A stretch of DNA of 36,831 nucleotides from Bacillota bacterium (GTDB lineage Bacteria > Bacillota > Clostridia > Christensenellales > CAG-138), in contig JAEESS010000020.1 of the NCBI GenBank assembly GCA_016286445.1, positions 1-36,831 on the forward strand, written 5' to 3'. The position numbers were made by a program, and so were the translations under genes. Shown piece after piece: positions 7,918 through 16,956 of the stretch. Position 1 is the stretch's first letter, and the number at the start of each line of letters is the position of its first letter. The notes under the pieces were generated by a model, which was not told the origin of the DNA, did not search any database, and worked only from the letters and a program-made list of their open reading frames with translations.

Positions 7918-8322
7918 TTACTCCTCCGGATCCTTCTCCGGGATATGCAGCTCGATCGGTTCGTTGCAGTTCGGGCAGATGAGACCGTCCGGCGAATCGA
8001 GCATGTCCTGATCGAAATAGATGGTCTCGCCGCAGTTCGGGCAGACGATCTCGAAGAAATCGTCGTCGTCGAACTCCTCTTCGTCCTCATCCTCGTCCTC
8101 GTCGCCGTACAGAAAATCGTCGTACTCGTCGAGGTTCTCAAAGATCTCCTCCACGCTGTCGTCGAGGTCCGCAAGCGCGTCCTCGTGATCCGACATCTCT
8201 TCCGCGATGACGTCGAGCGTATCGACGATCGCCGTAAAGATCTTTGCGTACTTGTCTTCGTGAATGTTAAGACCTTCCATCAGACCGTCCAGGTATGCGA
8301 CCTTCTCAGAAATTCTGCTCAT
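7918..8322 (-). CDS. CD1247-type protein with acidic linker and zinc ribbon
   Basis: This 134-residue protein has a helical N-terminal region (about 1-65, beginning MSRISEKVAYLDGLMEGL) like the clostridial CD1247 N-terminal domain. A very acidic linker of mostly Asp and Glu follows (about 66-88). A C-terminal zinc ribbon has two CPNC knuckles (CPNCGE and CPNCNE). The molecular role is unknown. The fold and acidity suggest protein or RNA-polymerase contacts, which is speculation. GGAGG precedes the ATG. It lies 26 bp after efp and is the last gene of the M24 peptidase-efp operon, which hints at a link to translation or protein turnover. Confidence 0.82.
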   Translation of the reverse strand: MSRISEKVAYLDGLMEGLNIHEDKYAKIFTAIVDTLDVIAEEMSDHEDALADLDDSVEEIFENLDEYDDFLYGDEDEDEDEEEFDDDDFFEIVCPNCGETIYFDQDMLDSPDGLICPNCNEPIELHIPEKDPEE

Positions 8323-8348
8323 GCTGCACCTCCGAATTGTAGTATTTG

Positions 8349-8906
8349 TTATACGCGGGACATGTATTCGCCGGTTCTCGTATCGATCCGGATGATATCG
8401 CCTTCGTTGACAAACAGCGGGACTGCAATGTGATAACCGGTCTCCACGACAGCGGGCTTGGTCGTGCCCGTTGCGGTGTCGCCCTTGAAGCCGGGTTCGG
8501 TCTCGGTGACCTTGAGCTCAACAAAGTTCGGCGCCTCGACGGAGAACGCGCTGCCCTTGTAGAAGCGCATCTTGACCTGATCGTTCTCCTTGATGAAGTC
8601 GATTGCGTCTTCGACCTGCTCGAAGTTCAGCGGGATCTGCTCATAGGTCTCTACATCCATGAAGTAGTAGAGCTCGCCGTCGGAATACAGATATTCCATG
8701 TCCTTGGTTTCAATGTGCGCCAGCGGGTACTTGTCCGTCGGGCTGAAGGTACGCTCCAGCACTGCGCCGGTCATTACGTTCTTGAGCCTGGTGCGAACAA
8801 ACGCCGCGCCCTTGCCCGGTTTGACATGCTGGAAGTCGGAAATCGACCAGACAACGCCGTCGATCTCAACCGTCACGCCCTTGCGGAAATCGCCTGCCAT
8901 AATCAT
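8349..8906 (-). CDS. efp: translation elongation factor P
   Basis: This is a full-length EF-P of 185 residues with three beta-barrel domains: KOW-like (1-64), central OB (65-127) and C-terminal OB (128-185). The loop VKPGKGAAF places the modifiable Lys at residue 32. EF-P binds between the P and E sites of the ribosome and rescues stalls at consecutive prolines; in Bacillota the Lys is often modified with an aminopentanol group. The C-terminal motif ends [17 protein letters not shown] as in the family. GGAGG lies 8 nt before the first ATG; a second ATG two codons later is less well placed. It is downstream of the M24 aminopeptidase gene by 30 bp, a frequent Bacillota arrangement. Confidence 0.97.
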   Translation of the reverse strand: MIMAGDFRKGVTVEIDGVVWSISDFQHVKPGKGAAFVRTRLKNVMTGAVLERTFSPTDKYPLAHIETKDMEYLYSDGELYYFMDVETYEQIPLNFEQVEDAIDFIKENDQVKMRFYKGSAFSVEAPNFVELKVTETEPGFKGDTATGTTKPAVVETGYHIAVPLFVNEGDIIRIDTRTGEYMSRV

Positions 8907-8936
8907 AAGTATGTCCTCCCAATGATATTCGATGAT

Positions 8937-10004
8937 TTAGATATGCTGCAGTTCTTTGGTTGCGTGTGCAAAGTTCAGCTTGCCGTCCTTGGTGACCACA
9001 CAGCAGTCCTCGATACGGACGCCGAACTTGTCTTCGATGTAGATGCCGGGCTCGACCGTGATCGTCATGCCTTCGGTAAAGACCGTGTCGCCGGTGACCG
9101 ACGCGCGCGGCTCCTCGTGGATGAGAAGTCCGAAGCCGTGACCCAGAGAATGCCCGAAGCATTCGCCGTAGCCCTTTTCTTTGATATAGTCGCGCGCGAT
9201 GGCGTCGAGTTCCTTGCCGGTGATGCCCGGTTTCAGCGCGTCGAGCGCGCGGGTCTGCGCTTCAAGCACGATGTTGTAGATCTCCTCCGCGAACGGATCG
9301 ACCTTGCCGACCGCAAAGGTACGCGTCATGTCGGAATGGTAGCCGTTGTAGAGACAGCCGAAATCGACGACGACCAGATCGCCCTCCTGAAGCTTTCTGT
9401 CACCCGGGACCGCGTGGCACATTGCGCCGTTCGGACCGGAGCCTATGATCGTTTCAAACGAAGGTCCCTCGCTGCCGAGCTTTGCGCAGATGTATTCGAG
9501 CTCTGCGGCAACGCGGCGTTCGGTCATGCCGGGCTTGGCGACCTTTAATAGCTCCGCAAAAGCTTCGTCCGCCATGGACTGCGCCTTCTGAAGATTTTCG
9601 ATCTCGTCCGCGCTCTTGACGATGCGAAGCAGCGAAAGCTCTTTGGCAAACGGCACAAGCTCTGCGCCGAGCTTCGAGAACGCTTCATAGCCCGCGTAGC
9701 TCACATAATCCTCTTCAAAGCCCATGCGCTTGACGTTTTCGGAAGCGATGATCTCTTTGAGCTTTTCGTTGTGCGCCGTGCCTGCGACCTCGAAGATCTC
9801 GCAGCAGTCGCCGGACTGCGCCTTTGCCTGGATCGTGTAGCGGAAGTCGGTCAAAAGCGCTGCGCGTTCCTTCGTGATCAGGACGCTTGCGTCCTCACTG
9901 GTGAAGCCGGAAAAATACCGGATCGCGGTCACGGATTTCAAAAGCACCGCGTCCAGTTCCGCGCGTTCCATTTCGGCGCGAAGCCGAATGATACGATCGT
10001 TCAT
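8937..10004 (-). CDS. M24 family Xaa-Pro aminopeptidase/dipeptidase
   Basis: This 355-residue metallopeptidase has an N-terminal creatinase-like domain (about 1-125) and a pita-bread M24 domain. The dinuclear metal ligands are visible: Asp in VVDFGCLYNGYHSD and the Asp that follows, His in GHGFGLLIHE, Glu in TVEPGIY and Glu in GVRIEDCC. It should cleave Xaa-Pro bonds and acts in the cytosol. The open frame starts 12 nt earlier at an ATG that is itself part of the Shine-Dalgarno (ATGGAGG), so ATG 10004 with GGAGG 5 nt upstream is the start. It heads an operon with efp and a CD1247-like gene and has a strong promoter. Confidence 0.92.
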   Translation of the reverse strand: MNDRIIRLRAEMERAELDAVLLKSVTAIRYFSGFTSEDASVLITKERAALLTDFRYTIQAKAQSGDCCEIFEVAGTAHNEKLKEIIASENVKRMGFEEDYVSYAGYEAFSKLGAELVPFAKELSLLRIVKSADEIENLQKAQSMADEAFAELLKVAKPGMTERRVAAELEYICAKLGSEGPSFETIIGSGPNGAMCHAVPGDRKLQEGDLVVVDFGCLYNGYHSDMTRTFAVGKVDPFAEEIYNIVLEAQTRALDALKPGITGKELDAIARDYIKEKGYGECFGHSLGHGFGLLIHEEPRASVTGDTVFTEGMTITVEPGIYIEDKFGVRIEDCCVVTKDGKLNFAHATKELQHI

Positions 10005-10035
10005 AGTATCCTCCATCTTTGACTATAGCAAAGAT

Positions 10036-10064
10036 ATTATAGCCGATTCCCGTTCCGTTTGCAA
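10036..10064 (-). promoter_or_regulatory. sigma-A promoter for the M24 peptidase-efp operon
   Basis: On the minus strand TTGCAA (10059-10064) and a perfect TATAAT (10036-10041) are separated by 17 bp, giving a short leader of about 25 nt. Confidence 0.75.
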
Positions 10065-10073
10065 CCCCCGAAC

Positions 10074-10105
10074 GAAAAAAACTGCTTTCCCGGAAGAAAG
10101 CAGTT
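10074..10105 (-). terminator. terminator of the tilS-hpt-ftsH-PHP operon
   Basis: A perfect 10-bp stem (10080-10089 with 10096-10105) has a 6-nt loop and is followed on the minus strand by seven T residues. It is 17 nt beyond the PHP gene stop. Confidence 0.9.
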
Positions 10106-10122
10106 CTGTTTGTTTTCACGGA

Positions 10123-10953
10123 TCAGGTGTTCATGCGCCTTGTGAGCGTCTCAAACGTCTGTTCGAGCACGGGAACGGGACGCCATGCGCAGCCGACCGG
10201 TACGCCGGGGCGGTTGTCGCCGTGGAAATCGCTGCCGCAGGTCACCATCAGACGATACTGCCGCGCGATCGAAACGTACATTTCCGTCTGCCGCGGCGTG
10301 GACGTCGGATAATAGGCTTCGAGCCCCATCAGTCCGAGATCACAGAGCTCGCGGATCAGTCCGTGCGGATTGTCGCGGATGTGGCACGGATGCGCCAGGA
10401 TCGGCAGCCCGTCCGCGATATGGATGATGTCGATGACCTGCTGCGGCGTAAATCGCGGCTCGGTATAGTAGCCCACGGTGCCGGGACGCAGATATTTCGC
10501 AAACGCGTCGCGGACGTCGTTTGCGTAGCCGCCCTTGATGAGCCCGTGCGCGATATGCAGCTTGGTCGTCACGGATTCCGGACGGTTGACCAGCGGCTGA
10601 ATGTCGTATCCCGCTTCCTTGAGCTTGCCGTAGATGATCTTGTTGCGCCGCTCTCGGCGGTCGCGGGCGATCTCGAGCGCGCGCAGAAGCGTCGGGTTGT
10701 TCGGGTCGACGTCGAGCCCGATGATATGCAGCTCGTGCCGCCATTCGTTGTCCATTTCAACGGCGGGCAGCACGGGAACGCTGTATTCCTTCCCCGCTTC
10801 CAGCGCTTCCTTGACGCCCATGATGTTGTCGTGGTCCGTCAGCGCAAGCAGCTTGATCTTCGCACGCGACGCAATGCGCACGATCTCCGACGGCGTTGCG
10901 GTGCCGTCGGAAACGCAGCTGTGCGTATGAAGATCAAAGCGGTTCTCGTCCAT
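10123..10953 (-). CDS. PHP domain metal-dependent phosphoesterase
   Basis: This 276-residue PHP protein has the expected metal-binding motifs: DLHTHSCVSDG at the N-terminus (His9, His11, Asp16), LTDHDN, EMDNEW followed by HIIG, LAHPCH, and CGSDFHGD near the C-terminus. It resembles the YciV/RNase AM and 3',5'-nucleoside-bisphosphate phosphatase group, so hydrolysis of a nucleotide or short-RNA phosphate is likely. The exact substrate is unknown. It begins 3 bp after the ftsH stop and is the last gene of the tilS-hpt-ftsH operon, consistent with a housekeeping nucleotide or RNA role. Confidence 0.9.
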   Translation of the reverse strand: MDENRFDLHTHSCVSDGTATPSEIVRIASRAKIKLLALTDHDNIMGVKEALEAGKEYSVPVLPAVEMDNEWRHELHIIGLDVDPNNPTLLRALEIARDRRERRNKIIYGKLKEAGYDIQPLVNRPESVTTKLHIAHGLIKGGYANDVRDAFAKYLRPGTVGYYTEPRFTPQQVIDIIHIADGLPILAHPCHIRDNPHGLIRELCDLGLMGLEAYYPTSTPRQTEMYVSIARQYRLMVTCGSDFHGDNRPGVPVGCAWRPVPVLEQTFETLTRRMNT

Positions 10954-10956
10954 CGG

Positions 10957-12966
10957 TTATGCTTCCGTTTCTGTCTCGGTCTTTTCGTTCGGTTCCTTTT
11001 CGGTCTGGGGCTGTTCTTCCGCAGACTGCGCCATGACCGTATCCATGTCCTCGCCTTCGAGGACCTTAACAAACTGTTCGCCGGTCACGCGCTCGTACTT
11101 CAGCAGCATATGCGCGCAGGCGTCGAGCGCCTCGCGGTGCTCGGTCAGGATCCGTTCCGCGCGTTCAAACTGTCCTTCGAGGATCGCGCGGATCTCGGCG
11201 TCGATCTTTGCGGACAGCGCTTCGGAATAGTTCTTGGCGTGTCCCCAATCCTTTGCAATGAACACCTCGGTGTCGCCGCCCAGGAACACGGGACCGACGG
11301 CGTCGGACATGCCGTACTCCTCAACCATCTTGCGCGCGTGCTCCGTCGCCTGCTTGAGGTCCTGCACCGCGCCGGTCGAAACGTCCGTAAAGGCGATCTT
11401 TTCGGCGACTCTGCCGCCCATCGACATGCAGATATCGTCGAGCATATGCGACTTGAGCGTATAGTGGATGTCCTCCTTCGGAAGCATCATCGTATAGCCG
11501 CCAGCCCAGCCGCGCGCGATGATCGAGACCTCGTGCAGATCGTCGCAGTTTTCGAGCATGTGCGCAAGGATCGCGTGACCGCATTCGTGGTACGCCGTGA
11601 TCTCCTTGTCCTTTTCTGTGACGACGCGGCTCTTCTTTTCGGGACCCATCTGCACGCGGGTGACGGCTTCTTCGAGATCCGCCTGCGTGATCTCTCTTCT
11701 GTGATCGCGCGTCGAAAGGATCGCCGCCTCGTTCAGGATGTTCTCAAGATCCGCGCCGGTAAAGTACGGCGTGCGCCTTGCAAGCGTTTTCAGGCTGACG
11801 TCCTTTGCAAAGTGCTTGTTGCGCGCGTGGACCTTCAGAATGTCCTCTCTGCCCTTGACGTCCGGATAGCCGACCGTAATACGGCGGTCGAATCTGCCGG
11901 GACGCAGCAGCGCCGGGTCAAGGATGTCCGCGCGGTTCGTCGCCGCCATGACGATGATGCCCTCGTTCGGCGCAAAGCCGTCCATCTCGACCAGAAGCTG
12001 ATTCAGAGTCTGCTCTCGCTCGTCGTGTCCGCCGCCCAAGCCTGCGCCGCGCTGACGCCCGACCGCGTCGATCTCGTCGATGAAGACGATCGCGGGAGCG
12101 CTGCGCTTTGCCGTTTCAAAGAGATCGCGTACGCGCGACGCGCCGACGCCGACGAACATTTCAACGAAGTCCGAACCGGAGATGCTGAAGAACGGTACGC
12201 CCGCTTCGCCCGCGACGGCTTTCGCCATCAGCGTTTTGCCGGTGCCCGGAGGTCCGACGAGCAGAACGCCCTTCGGGATGCGCGCGCCGTTTTCGGTGAA
12301 GCGCTTGTGATCGCGCAGGAAATCCACGACCTCCTTGAGCTCCTCCTTCTCTTCGACAAGCCCCGCAACGTCGTTGAAGGTGACCTTGTCCTTGGAAGGA
12401 TCGTTGAGATGCGCGCGCGACTTCGAGAAGTCCATCACCTGTCTGCCTTCGCCGCGCTGGCGGTAGATCATGAATACCAGGAACCCGCCGATGACGAGCA
12501 ACGGCAGGAAATTGATCAGAATGTACCACCACGGGATGCTCTCGGCAAGCGCGCTCTGCATCACAAAGCCGTAATCCGCGGACGTCACCTGTTCAACGTC
12601 GATGTTCTTCTGTGCGGCGACCAGATTCGCCATATACTTGGCGAACAGATCGTTGTTGAGATACATGACGTAGTCCGCCTTCTGCGGCAGCTTTGTCGCG
12701 TCGAGCTCATTGGACGTCAGCATCACATAATAGGTGCCGCCGTCAATGACCTCGTAGACCGCCTTGATCTTGCTTTGCTTGTACAGCTCGGCAAATTCGG
12801 CAAACTTGATCTCCTTCGGCTTATCGGAAGAACAGCCGTTTGTGACCATAAACACGAGCAGCGTGAGGATCAGCGCCCACACGACCAGCGTTATGATGCG
12901 CCGTCCGGTGATGCCCTGCTTGCCCGGTTCGCCGTTGTTTTGATTGTTGTTCGGATTAAATTCCAA
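10957..12966 (-). CDS. ftsH: ATP-dependent zinc metalloprotease FtsH
   Basis: This 669-residue FtsH has a TM helix at about 23-43, an extracytoplasmic domain (44-146) and a second TM at about 147-168. The AAA+ domain has Walker A GPPGTGKT (238-245), Walker B VFIDEID and an arginine-finger region GRFDRR. The protease domain has the zinc site HECGH (460-464); the third ligand is probably the Asp in VQDLKQAT. The C-terminal tail is short and rich in Glu, Thr and Lys. It degrades membrane and regulatory proteins at the cytoplasmic membrane. The start is TTG 12966, supported by GGAGG 5 nt upstream. The operon order tilS-hpt-ftsH is the classic Bacillota one. Confidence 0.97.
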   Translation of the reverse strand: MEFNPNNNQNNGEPGKQGITGRRIITLVVWALILTLLVFMVTNGCSSDKPKEIKFAEFAELYKQSKIKAVYEVIDGGTYYVMLTSNELDATKLPQKADYVMYLNNDLFAKYMANLVAAQKNIDVEQVTSADYGFVMQSALAESIPWWYILINFLPLLVIGGFLVFMIYRQRGEGRQVMDFSKSRAHLNDPSKDKVTFNDVAGLVEEKEELKEVVDFLRDHKRFTENGARIPKGVLLVGPPGTGKTLMAKAVAGEAGVPFFSISGSDFVEMFVGVGASRVRDLFETAKRSAPAIVFIDEIDAVGRQRGAGLGGGHDEREQTLNQLLVEMDGFAPNEGIIVMAATNRADILDPALLRPGRFDRRITVGYPDVKGREDILKVHARNKHFAKDVSLKTLARRTPYFTGADLENILNEAAILSTRDHRREITQADLEEAVTRVQMGPEKKSRVVTEKDKEITAYHECGHAILAHMLENCDDLHEVSIIARGWAGGYTMMLPKEDIHYTLKSHMLDDICMSMGGRVAEKIAFTDVSTGAVQDLKQATEHARKMVEEYGMSDAVGPVFLGGDTEVFIAKDWGHAKNYSEALSAKIDAEIRAILEGQFERAERILTEHREALDACAHMLLKYERVTGEQFVKVLEGEDMDTVMAQSAEEQPQTEKEPNEKTETETEA

Positions 12967-13007
12967 AGTGTCCTCCGTTCAGGGGCTATTCCCCGGGTTC
13001 CCGAAAA

Positions 13008-13562
13008 TCAGCTGTAGATCTCGGACTTTAAAACGCCCACATAGGGCAGATTGCGATATTTCTGTTTGTAATCGAGGCCGTAGCCGACGACAAACTTGTT
13101 CGGGACCACAAAGCCGCAGTAATCCGGCGTGATCTCGCATTCACGGCGCTCCGGCTTATCCAGGAAGCAGCAGGTGCGGATCGAAGCGGGCTGACGCTCG
13201 TTCAGAAGGCGGGTCATGTAGGAAAGCGTGAGACCGCTGTCCATGATATCCTCCGCAATGAGCACATGCTTGCCGGTGATGCTCGAATCCATGTCCTTGG
13301 TGATGCGAACGATGCCGCTCGTCTTCTGCGCATCGCCGTAGCTCGAAATCGCCATGAAGTCCATCTTGGCGTGCACCGTGATCGCGCGGATCAGGTCGGC
13401 AAAGAAGATGCTTGCGCCCTTCAGCACGCAGACAACGATGATCTCCTGACCGTCGTAGTCCTTCGAGATCTGGTCGCCCAGCTCCTGCACGCGTTTTTTG
13501 ATCTGTTCCTCGGAAAGAAGAACCTCTTCAATGTCCTGTGCCATGAAAGCCTTGCCCCACAT
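13008..13562 (-). CDS. hpt: hypoxanthine phosphoribosyltransferase
   Basis: This 184-residue type I phosphoribosyltransferase has the PRPP motif VLIAEDIMDSGLT and the N-terminal VVCVLKGASIF loop. It converts hypoxanthine or guanine with PRPP to IMP or GMP in purine salvage. The open frame begins at TTG 13568, which overlaps the tilS stop. ATG 13562 is preferred because GGAGG lies 7 nt upstream. The gene lies between tilS and ftsH, with coupling to tilS (the tilS TGA is 2 bp from the ATG). Confidence 0.95.
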   Translation of the reverse strand: MWGKAFMAQDIEEVLLSEEQIKKRVQELGDQISKDYDGQEIIVVCVLKGASIFFADLIRAITVHAKMDFMAISSYGDAQKTSGIVRITKDMDSSITGKHVLIAEDIMDSGLTLSYMTRLLNERQPASIRTCCFLDKPERRECEITPDYCGFVVPNKFVVGYGLDYKQKYRNLPYVGVLKSEIYS

Positions 13563-13564
13563 AG

Positions 13565-14875
13565 TCAATCCTCCTCATAATGATAATGCAGAATATGCTT
13601 CGAATCCGCGCGTACGCGCATCCGTTCATCCACCGTAAATCCCGCGACCCAGAAGACGCCCTGTTCGTCGCATAGGACCGGCATATTGCGCTCGAACCGC
13701 GGGACCTTGCGATCGGTCAGATAATCGCTTAAAAGCTTCGTCCCGTGCATGCCGAGCGGCGTGAACCGGTCTTTGGGCTGCGGGTTCCTTGCCGTAACGC
13801 TTCCGATAAGGCGGTCGGCGTCGATATACGCGTCGGAACCGCCGCACGGGATCGCGGCGCGGTCGACCGTTTCTATTGTCAGCATCCCGTTCAAAAGCCG
13901 TACGCTGCCGGTACGCGGTACCGGAACCGAGAAGGTCTCGTTCTCCGGCTTGCCTATCCGAAGATCGTCGGCGTCCAGCCATGCGACGACGCCGTTTTTC
14001 AGCGTTGCGGTGTCTCCCGTCTGTCCCGAAAGCAGCGTATCGAGGCGTTCAAGGTCGGCACGCGTAAAATCCCTGTACGGAAGCAGATCACGAAGCACCC
14101 GAAGCCGGATCGGACGAGGAAGCCCGGAAAGCGCTTTGCGGTCCGTTCCGCAGCGGCGTTTTGCCTCTTCCTTCAGCGCATTCAGAAAATCCGCATCCTC
14201 GGCGATGTGCGCCGCCGTTTCCGCAAGCGTTCGCCCGATTGCCGGATTGACCGTTTCGAGCGCCGGAAGGACGTTCAGCCGGATCCTGTTCCGCGTCGCG
14301 TCGGTCTCGAAATTCGTCGCATCGGTGCAGAAGCGCTGTCCGCGTTCCGCAAGATAGGCAAGGATCTCCTCCTTCGGCGTCGCAAGCAGCGGGCGTATGA
14401 GCTTTCCGGAACGAAAGCGCATGCCCGCAAGACCGTCGGTCCCGCTCCCGCGCAGAAGATGCAGCAGCAGCGTTTCCGCCTGATCATCCCGATGATGTCC
14501 GATCGCAATGCAGTCGAGGTCCCGATCCGTCCTCACGCGTTCCAAAAACGCGTAACGCGCGTTTCTTGCGGCAAGCTCCAAGGATTCGCCGGATTCTTTC
14601 GCGGCGCGCGGCACGTCGATCCGTTCCGTATGCAGAGGCATATCGAGCTGTTCGCACAGCTCCAGCACGAATGCGGCATCCCGGTCCGCGTAAAGCCCGC
14701 GAATCCCGTGATGCAGATGCGCCGCCTCCAACCGGAGGATCCTTCCGTCCCTTTGCAGCCGATGAAGCTCCAAAGCCAAAGCCACGGAGTCCGCGCCGCC
14801 CGATAACGCGACCAGCACGCCGTCCCGTTCGGAAACGCCGCACGCGGTCCATGTCGAATCGGTCCACAGCAACAT
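13565..14875 (-). CDS. tilS: tRNA(Ile)-lysidine synthase
   Basis: This roughly 436-residue TilS has the PP-loop ATP-binding motif SGGADS near the N-terminus and the family's HLHHGIRG and IAIGHHRDDQAETLL stretches. A C-terminal substrate-recognition domain (KDRFTPLGMHGTKLL region) follows. The enzyme converts C34 of the CAU-anticodon tRNA-Ile to lysidine so that AUA is read correctly; it is essential. ATG 14875 is chosen because GGAG lies 9 nt upstream. The in-frame TTG at 14884 abuts that GGAG and is unlikely. It is the first gene of the tilS-hpt-ftsH-PHP operon. Confidence 0.93.
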   Translation of the reverse strand: MLLWTDSTWTACGVSERDGVLVALSGGADSVALALELHRLQRDGRILRLEAAHLHHGIRGLYADRDAAFVLELCEQLDMPLHTERIDVPRAAKESGESLELAARNARYAFLERVRTDRDLDCIAIGHHRDDQAETLLLHLLRGSGTDGLAGMRFRSGKLIRPLLATPKEEILAYLAERGQRFCTDATNFETDATRNRIRLNVLPALETVNPAIGRTLAETAAHIAEDADFLNALKEEAKRRCGTDRKALSGLPRPIRLRVLRDLLPYRDFTRADLERLDTLLSGQTGDTATLKNGVVAWLDADDLRIGKPENETFSVPVPRTGSVRLLNGMLTIETVDRAAIPCGGSDAYIDADRLIGSVTARNPQPKDRFTPLGMHGTKLLSDYLTDRKVPRFERNMPVLCDEQGVFWVAGFTVDERMRVRADSKHILHYHYEED

Positions 14876-14904
14876 GATACACAACTCCGAGAATAATTGT
14901 ATTT

Positions 14905-14933
14905 AGTTTACCCGAAAACTGCGATTTTTGCAA
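14905..14933 (-). promoter_or_regulatory. sigma-A promoter for the tilS operon
   Basis: On the minus strand TTGCAA (14928-14933) and TAAACT (14905-14910) are separated by 17 bp, about 20 nt upstream of the tilS leader region. Confidence 0.65.
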
Positions 14934-14975
14934 GTAGGAATTGTGAATTCAGCATGGCATTTCCGGAAAACAAAT

Positions 14976-14995
14976 GAAAAAGCCCCCGAAGGGGC
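14976..14995 (-). terminator. terminator of the 2-hydroxyacid dehydrogenase gene
   Basis: Minus-strand GCCCC-TTC-GGGGGC forms a short GC-rich hairpin (14982-14995) followed by TTTTT. It is 12 nt beyond the stop at 15008. Confidence 0.75.
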
Positions 14996-15007
14996 AAATG
15001 AAAAGCT

Positions 15008-15955
15008 TTATCCGACAACGTTGATCGGTTTTCCTGCAAGGTACGCCGCAAGGTTTTCCGCCGAGACGTCGATGATCTTTTGGCGCATGGGCTTCGGCGT
15101 CCAGGCGTAATGCGAGGTGATGATGCAGTTTTTGGCGCGCATCAAAGGATTGCGGAGCTTGATGGGCTCCTCGCTCGCGACGTCGGCGGCGTAGCCCGCA
15201 AGCTTACCGGAGGCGAGCGCTTCGCACACGTCCGTTTCGGAGATCAGACTTCCGCGCGAGGTGTTCACAAGCAGAACGCCGTCCTTCATCTTCGCGATCG
15301 TATCCCTGCGGATCAGTCCGACCGTATCCGCCTTTGCCGGACAGTGCAGCGAGATGATGTCGGATTCCTGCAGCAGCGTGTCGAGCGAAACGTATTCTCC
15401 CGCAAATCTCGGTTTTTCATGCGGATTCACGCCGAGCACATGCATGCCGAGAGCATCCGCGATCTTGGCAACGCGCGAGCCGATCCGCCCGCAGCCGACG
15501 ATTCCCATCGTTTTGCCGTCCAGCAGGATCGGCGCCGTTTCAAACCAGGAAAAATCCGGCTGCGCCGTCCATGCGCCCTGATGCACCAGAGCGGAATGGT
15601 ATTCGACGTGCTGGCAGAGTCCCAACAGCAGGGCGATCGCGTGCTGCGCGACCGCTTCGGTGCTGTACGCGGGAACATTGGTCACAATGATCCCGCGCTC
15701 CCTTGCCGCGGCGGTGTCAACGACGTCGTAGCCGGTCGCAAGCACGCCGATGAACTTTAGCTGCCGCGCGCCGAAGATCGCGTCGCGGTTCAGTTTCACC
15801 TTGTTGACAAACACCGCATCCGCTCCGCGCAGCCGCTGCGCGACCATGTCCGGATGCGTGCGGTCATAGACCGAAACCGTGCCGAGCGCTCTTAAGGGAC
15901 CCCAGTCGACGTCCCCGGGATTCACACAATACCCGTCCAGAATCACGATCTGCAT
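15008..15955 (-). CDS. D-2-hydroxyacid dehydrogenase (hydroxypyruvate reductase-like)
   Basis: This 315-residue NAD(P)-dependent dehydrogenase has a Rossmann motif GIVGCGRIGSRVAK and the catalytic Arg in VNTSRGSLI. The catalytic His lies in TSHYAWTP, with the preceding acidic residue in the ASEEP region. The His context is closest to the hydroxypyruvate reductase/glycerate dehydrogenase branch. The substrate cannot be fixed from sequence alone. The frame is open to 16006, but ATG 15955 has GGAGG 8 nt upstream and matches the usual N-terminus. It is monocistronic with its own promoter and terminator. Confidence 0.9.
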   Translation of the reverse strand: MQIVILDGYCVNPGDVDWGPLRALGTVSVYDRTHPDMVAQRLRGADAVFVNKVKLNRDAIFGARQLKFIGVLATGYDVVDTAAARERGIIVTNVPAYSTEAVAQHAIALLLGLCQHVEYHSALVHQGAWTAQPDFSWFETAPILLDGKTMGIVGCGRIGSRVAKIADALGMHVLGVNPHEKPRFAGEYVSLDTLLQESDIISLHCPAKADTVGLIRRDTIAKMKDGVLLVNTSRGSLISETDVCEALASGKLAGYAADVASEEPIKLRNPLMRAKNCIITSHYAWTPKPMRQKIIDVSAENLAAYLAGKPINVVG

Positions 15956-15977
15956 AACTCGTCCCTCCCCTGTTTTT

Positions 15978-16006
15978 ATTGTACGCCCGAACCTTCCGGA
16001 AATCAA
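15978..16006 (-). promoter_or_regulatory. sigma-A promoter for the 2-hydroxyacid dehydrogenase gene
   Basis: On the minus strand TTGATT (16001-16006) and TACAAT (15978-15983) are separated by 17 bp, with a leader of about 15-20 nt. Confidence 0.6.
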
Positions 16007-16037
16007 ATGAACAAACTATAAAAACAAATTCAGATAC

Positions 16038-16069
16038 AAAAAAAGCACTTGCCGAAACAAGTGCTTTTT
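16038..16069. terminator. hairpin terminator, near-identical to the one beside tRNA-Gln
   Basis: A 12-bp stem (16040-16051 with 16058-16069) has the loop CCGAAA, with A and T runs on either side. It can act in both directions. It is downstream of the CPBP gene on the minus strand. The stem recurs almost unchanged at 36709-36740. Confidence 0.8.
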
Positions 16070-16070
16070 C

Positions 16071-16131
16071 GTGGCTAAGACTGCGTAAAAGAACACCCAA
16101 GCATAGAAAGAACGCGTAAAAAGTGCGCGCC
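16071..16131 (-). repeat. 3' repeat module, copy 1 (after CPBP gene)
   Basis: This AT-rich stretch of about 60 nt lies between the CPBP stop and its terminator hairpin. It aligns with 16957-17013 at an estimated 70% by eye. Shared blocks on the minus strand are TTTTTACGCG versus TTTTAGGCGG, TTCTATG versus ATCTATGG, and TTTTACGCAGTCTTAG versus TTTTATGCGGTTTTAG. Each copy contains two internal TTTTAYGC-type units. Confidence 0.6.
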
Positions 16132-16156
16132 GAACATATTGACAAACGGGCATCTG

Positions 16157-16798
16157 CTAAACAATAAACATCCTGACGATTTCATTCAAAAAGTCGTATA
16201 GTCCGTGACCGAAAGCGACTCCGGGATATCCACAATTCTTAATTCTGTACTTTGCAAATCCAAAGCAGAGGCCGATCCCGAATGTAAAAAACATCTGAAT
16301 AAAACCGCCGTTAATAAGATGCCATAAGCCGAACAGCAGCGAGGCGATCACAACGCCCATCCACTTGTTTTTCCTGAAAAAACTCATGAATACTTCCTGC
16401 AGATAGACTCTGAATACAAATTCTTCAACCGGTCCGATGACCAAAAGGCAGAACAAAAAATAGTATATTATCTTAAACCACGAGAATTCAGTATGCTCTC
16501 CGACCAAAGAGAAGCCGCAAAGCGCCGGAATTACAGCAATGAATAAAGACAGCACAAGCGCAATAGCAAATCCTGCCGCATATTGACTCCGGTTTTTCAA
16601 GTCAATATCGACCTTCATTTTTGTAAGCCTCATCGCCGCAAACGCAATCATGCCATTCATCAGATTGAGTCCGACCAAAGCAGCGATCCTTATCCACAGA
16701 GCATCCATACCGTTTATGAATCTCAAACTATACGTCACTGCTGCGATAAGAATAACAGAACAGCATAGAATCGCGATGTTTTTCCCGGTTTTCTGCAT
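16157..16798 (-). CDS. CPBP family intramembrane glutamic endopeptidase
   Basis: This 213-residue membrane protein has about six hydrophobic segments and the CPBP (CAAX/Abi) signature. Glu125, Glu126 and Arg130 lie in PVEEFVFRVYLQ, His160 in FGLWHL, and His198/Asp202 in GHGLYDF. The family includes prenyl-protein proteases, bacteriocin-immunity proteins and membrane regulators; which of these applies is not determinable here. GGAGG lies 9 nt before the ATG. The gene is much more AT-rich than its chromosomal neighbours and is followed by the 3' repeat module and hairpin, so horizontal acquisition is likely. No bacteriocin or lantibiotic gene is adjacent. Confidence 0.88.
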   Translation of the reverse strand: MQKTGKNIAILCCSVILIAAVTYSLRFINGMDALWIRIAALVGLNLMNGMIAFAAMRLTKMKVDIDLKNRSQYAAGFAIALVLSLFIAVIPALCGFSLVGEHTEFSWFKIIYYFLFCLLVIGPVEEFVFRVYLQEVFMSFFRKNKWMGVVIASLLFGLWHLINGGFIQMFFTFGIGLCFGFAKYRIKNCGYPGVAFGHGLYDFLNEIVRMFIV

Positions 16799-16910
16799 TA
16801 TGGGCGTCCTCCGAATACGTATTGACCTATAAATGGATATCTTTTGCTTATAATTGAACTACACAAACCGTAAGTTTTGTAAGATGATGATAGCTATTCA
16901 ACCTCATAAA

Positions 16911-16956
16911 ACAACAAGAAACCTCTTTTGCCCCGGTAGACAAAAGAGGTTTCTTT
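16911..16956. repeat. CCTCTTTTG hairpin repeat, copy 1
   Basis: A perfect 13-bp inverted repeat (GAAACCTCTTTTG with CAAAAGAGGTTTC) surrounds a 10-nt loop, and CAACAA precedes it on the plus strand. It lies downstream of the GNAT gene on the minus strand and can serve as its terminator. Related copies are at 17580-17628 and 36486-36526. The rest of the gap 16799-16910 holds only the CPBP leader and AT-rich sequence. Confidence 0.75.

Noticed and set aside
9874-13017. A very long open frame on the plus strand opposite the PHP, ftsH and M24 genes
   Set aside because: It runs antisense through well-supported genes, its translation is a low-complexity Arg/Val/Asp-rich string with no family match, and it is explained by high GC at the third codon positions of the real genes.
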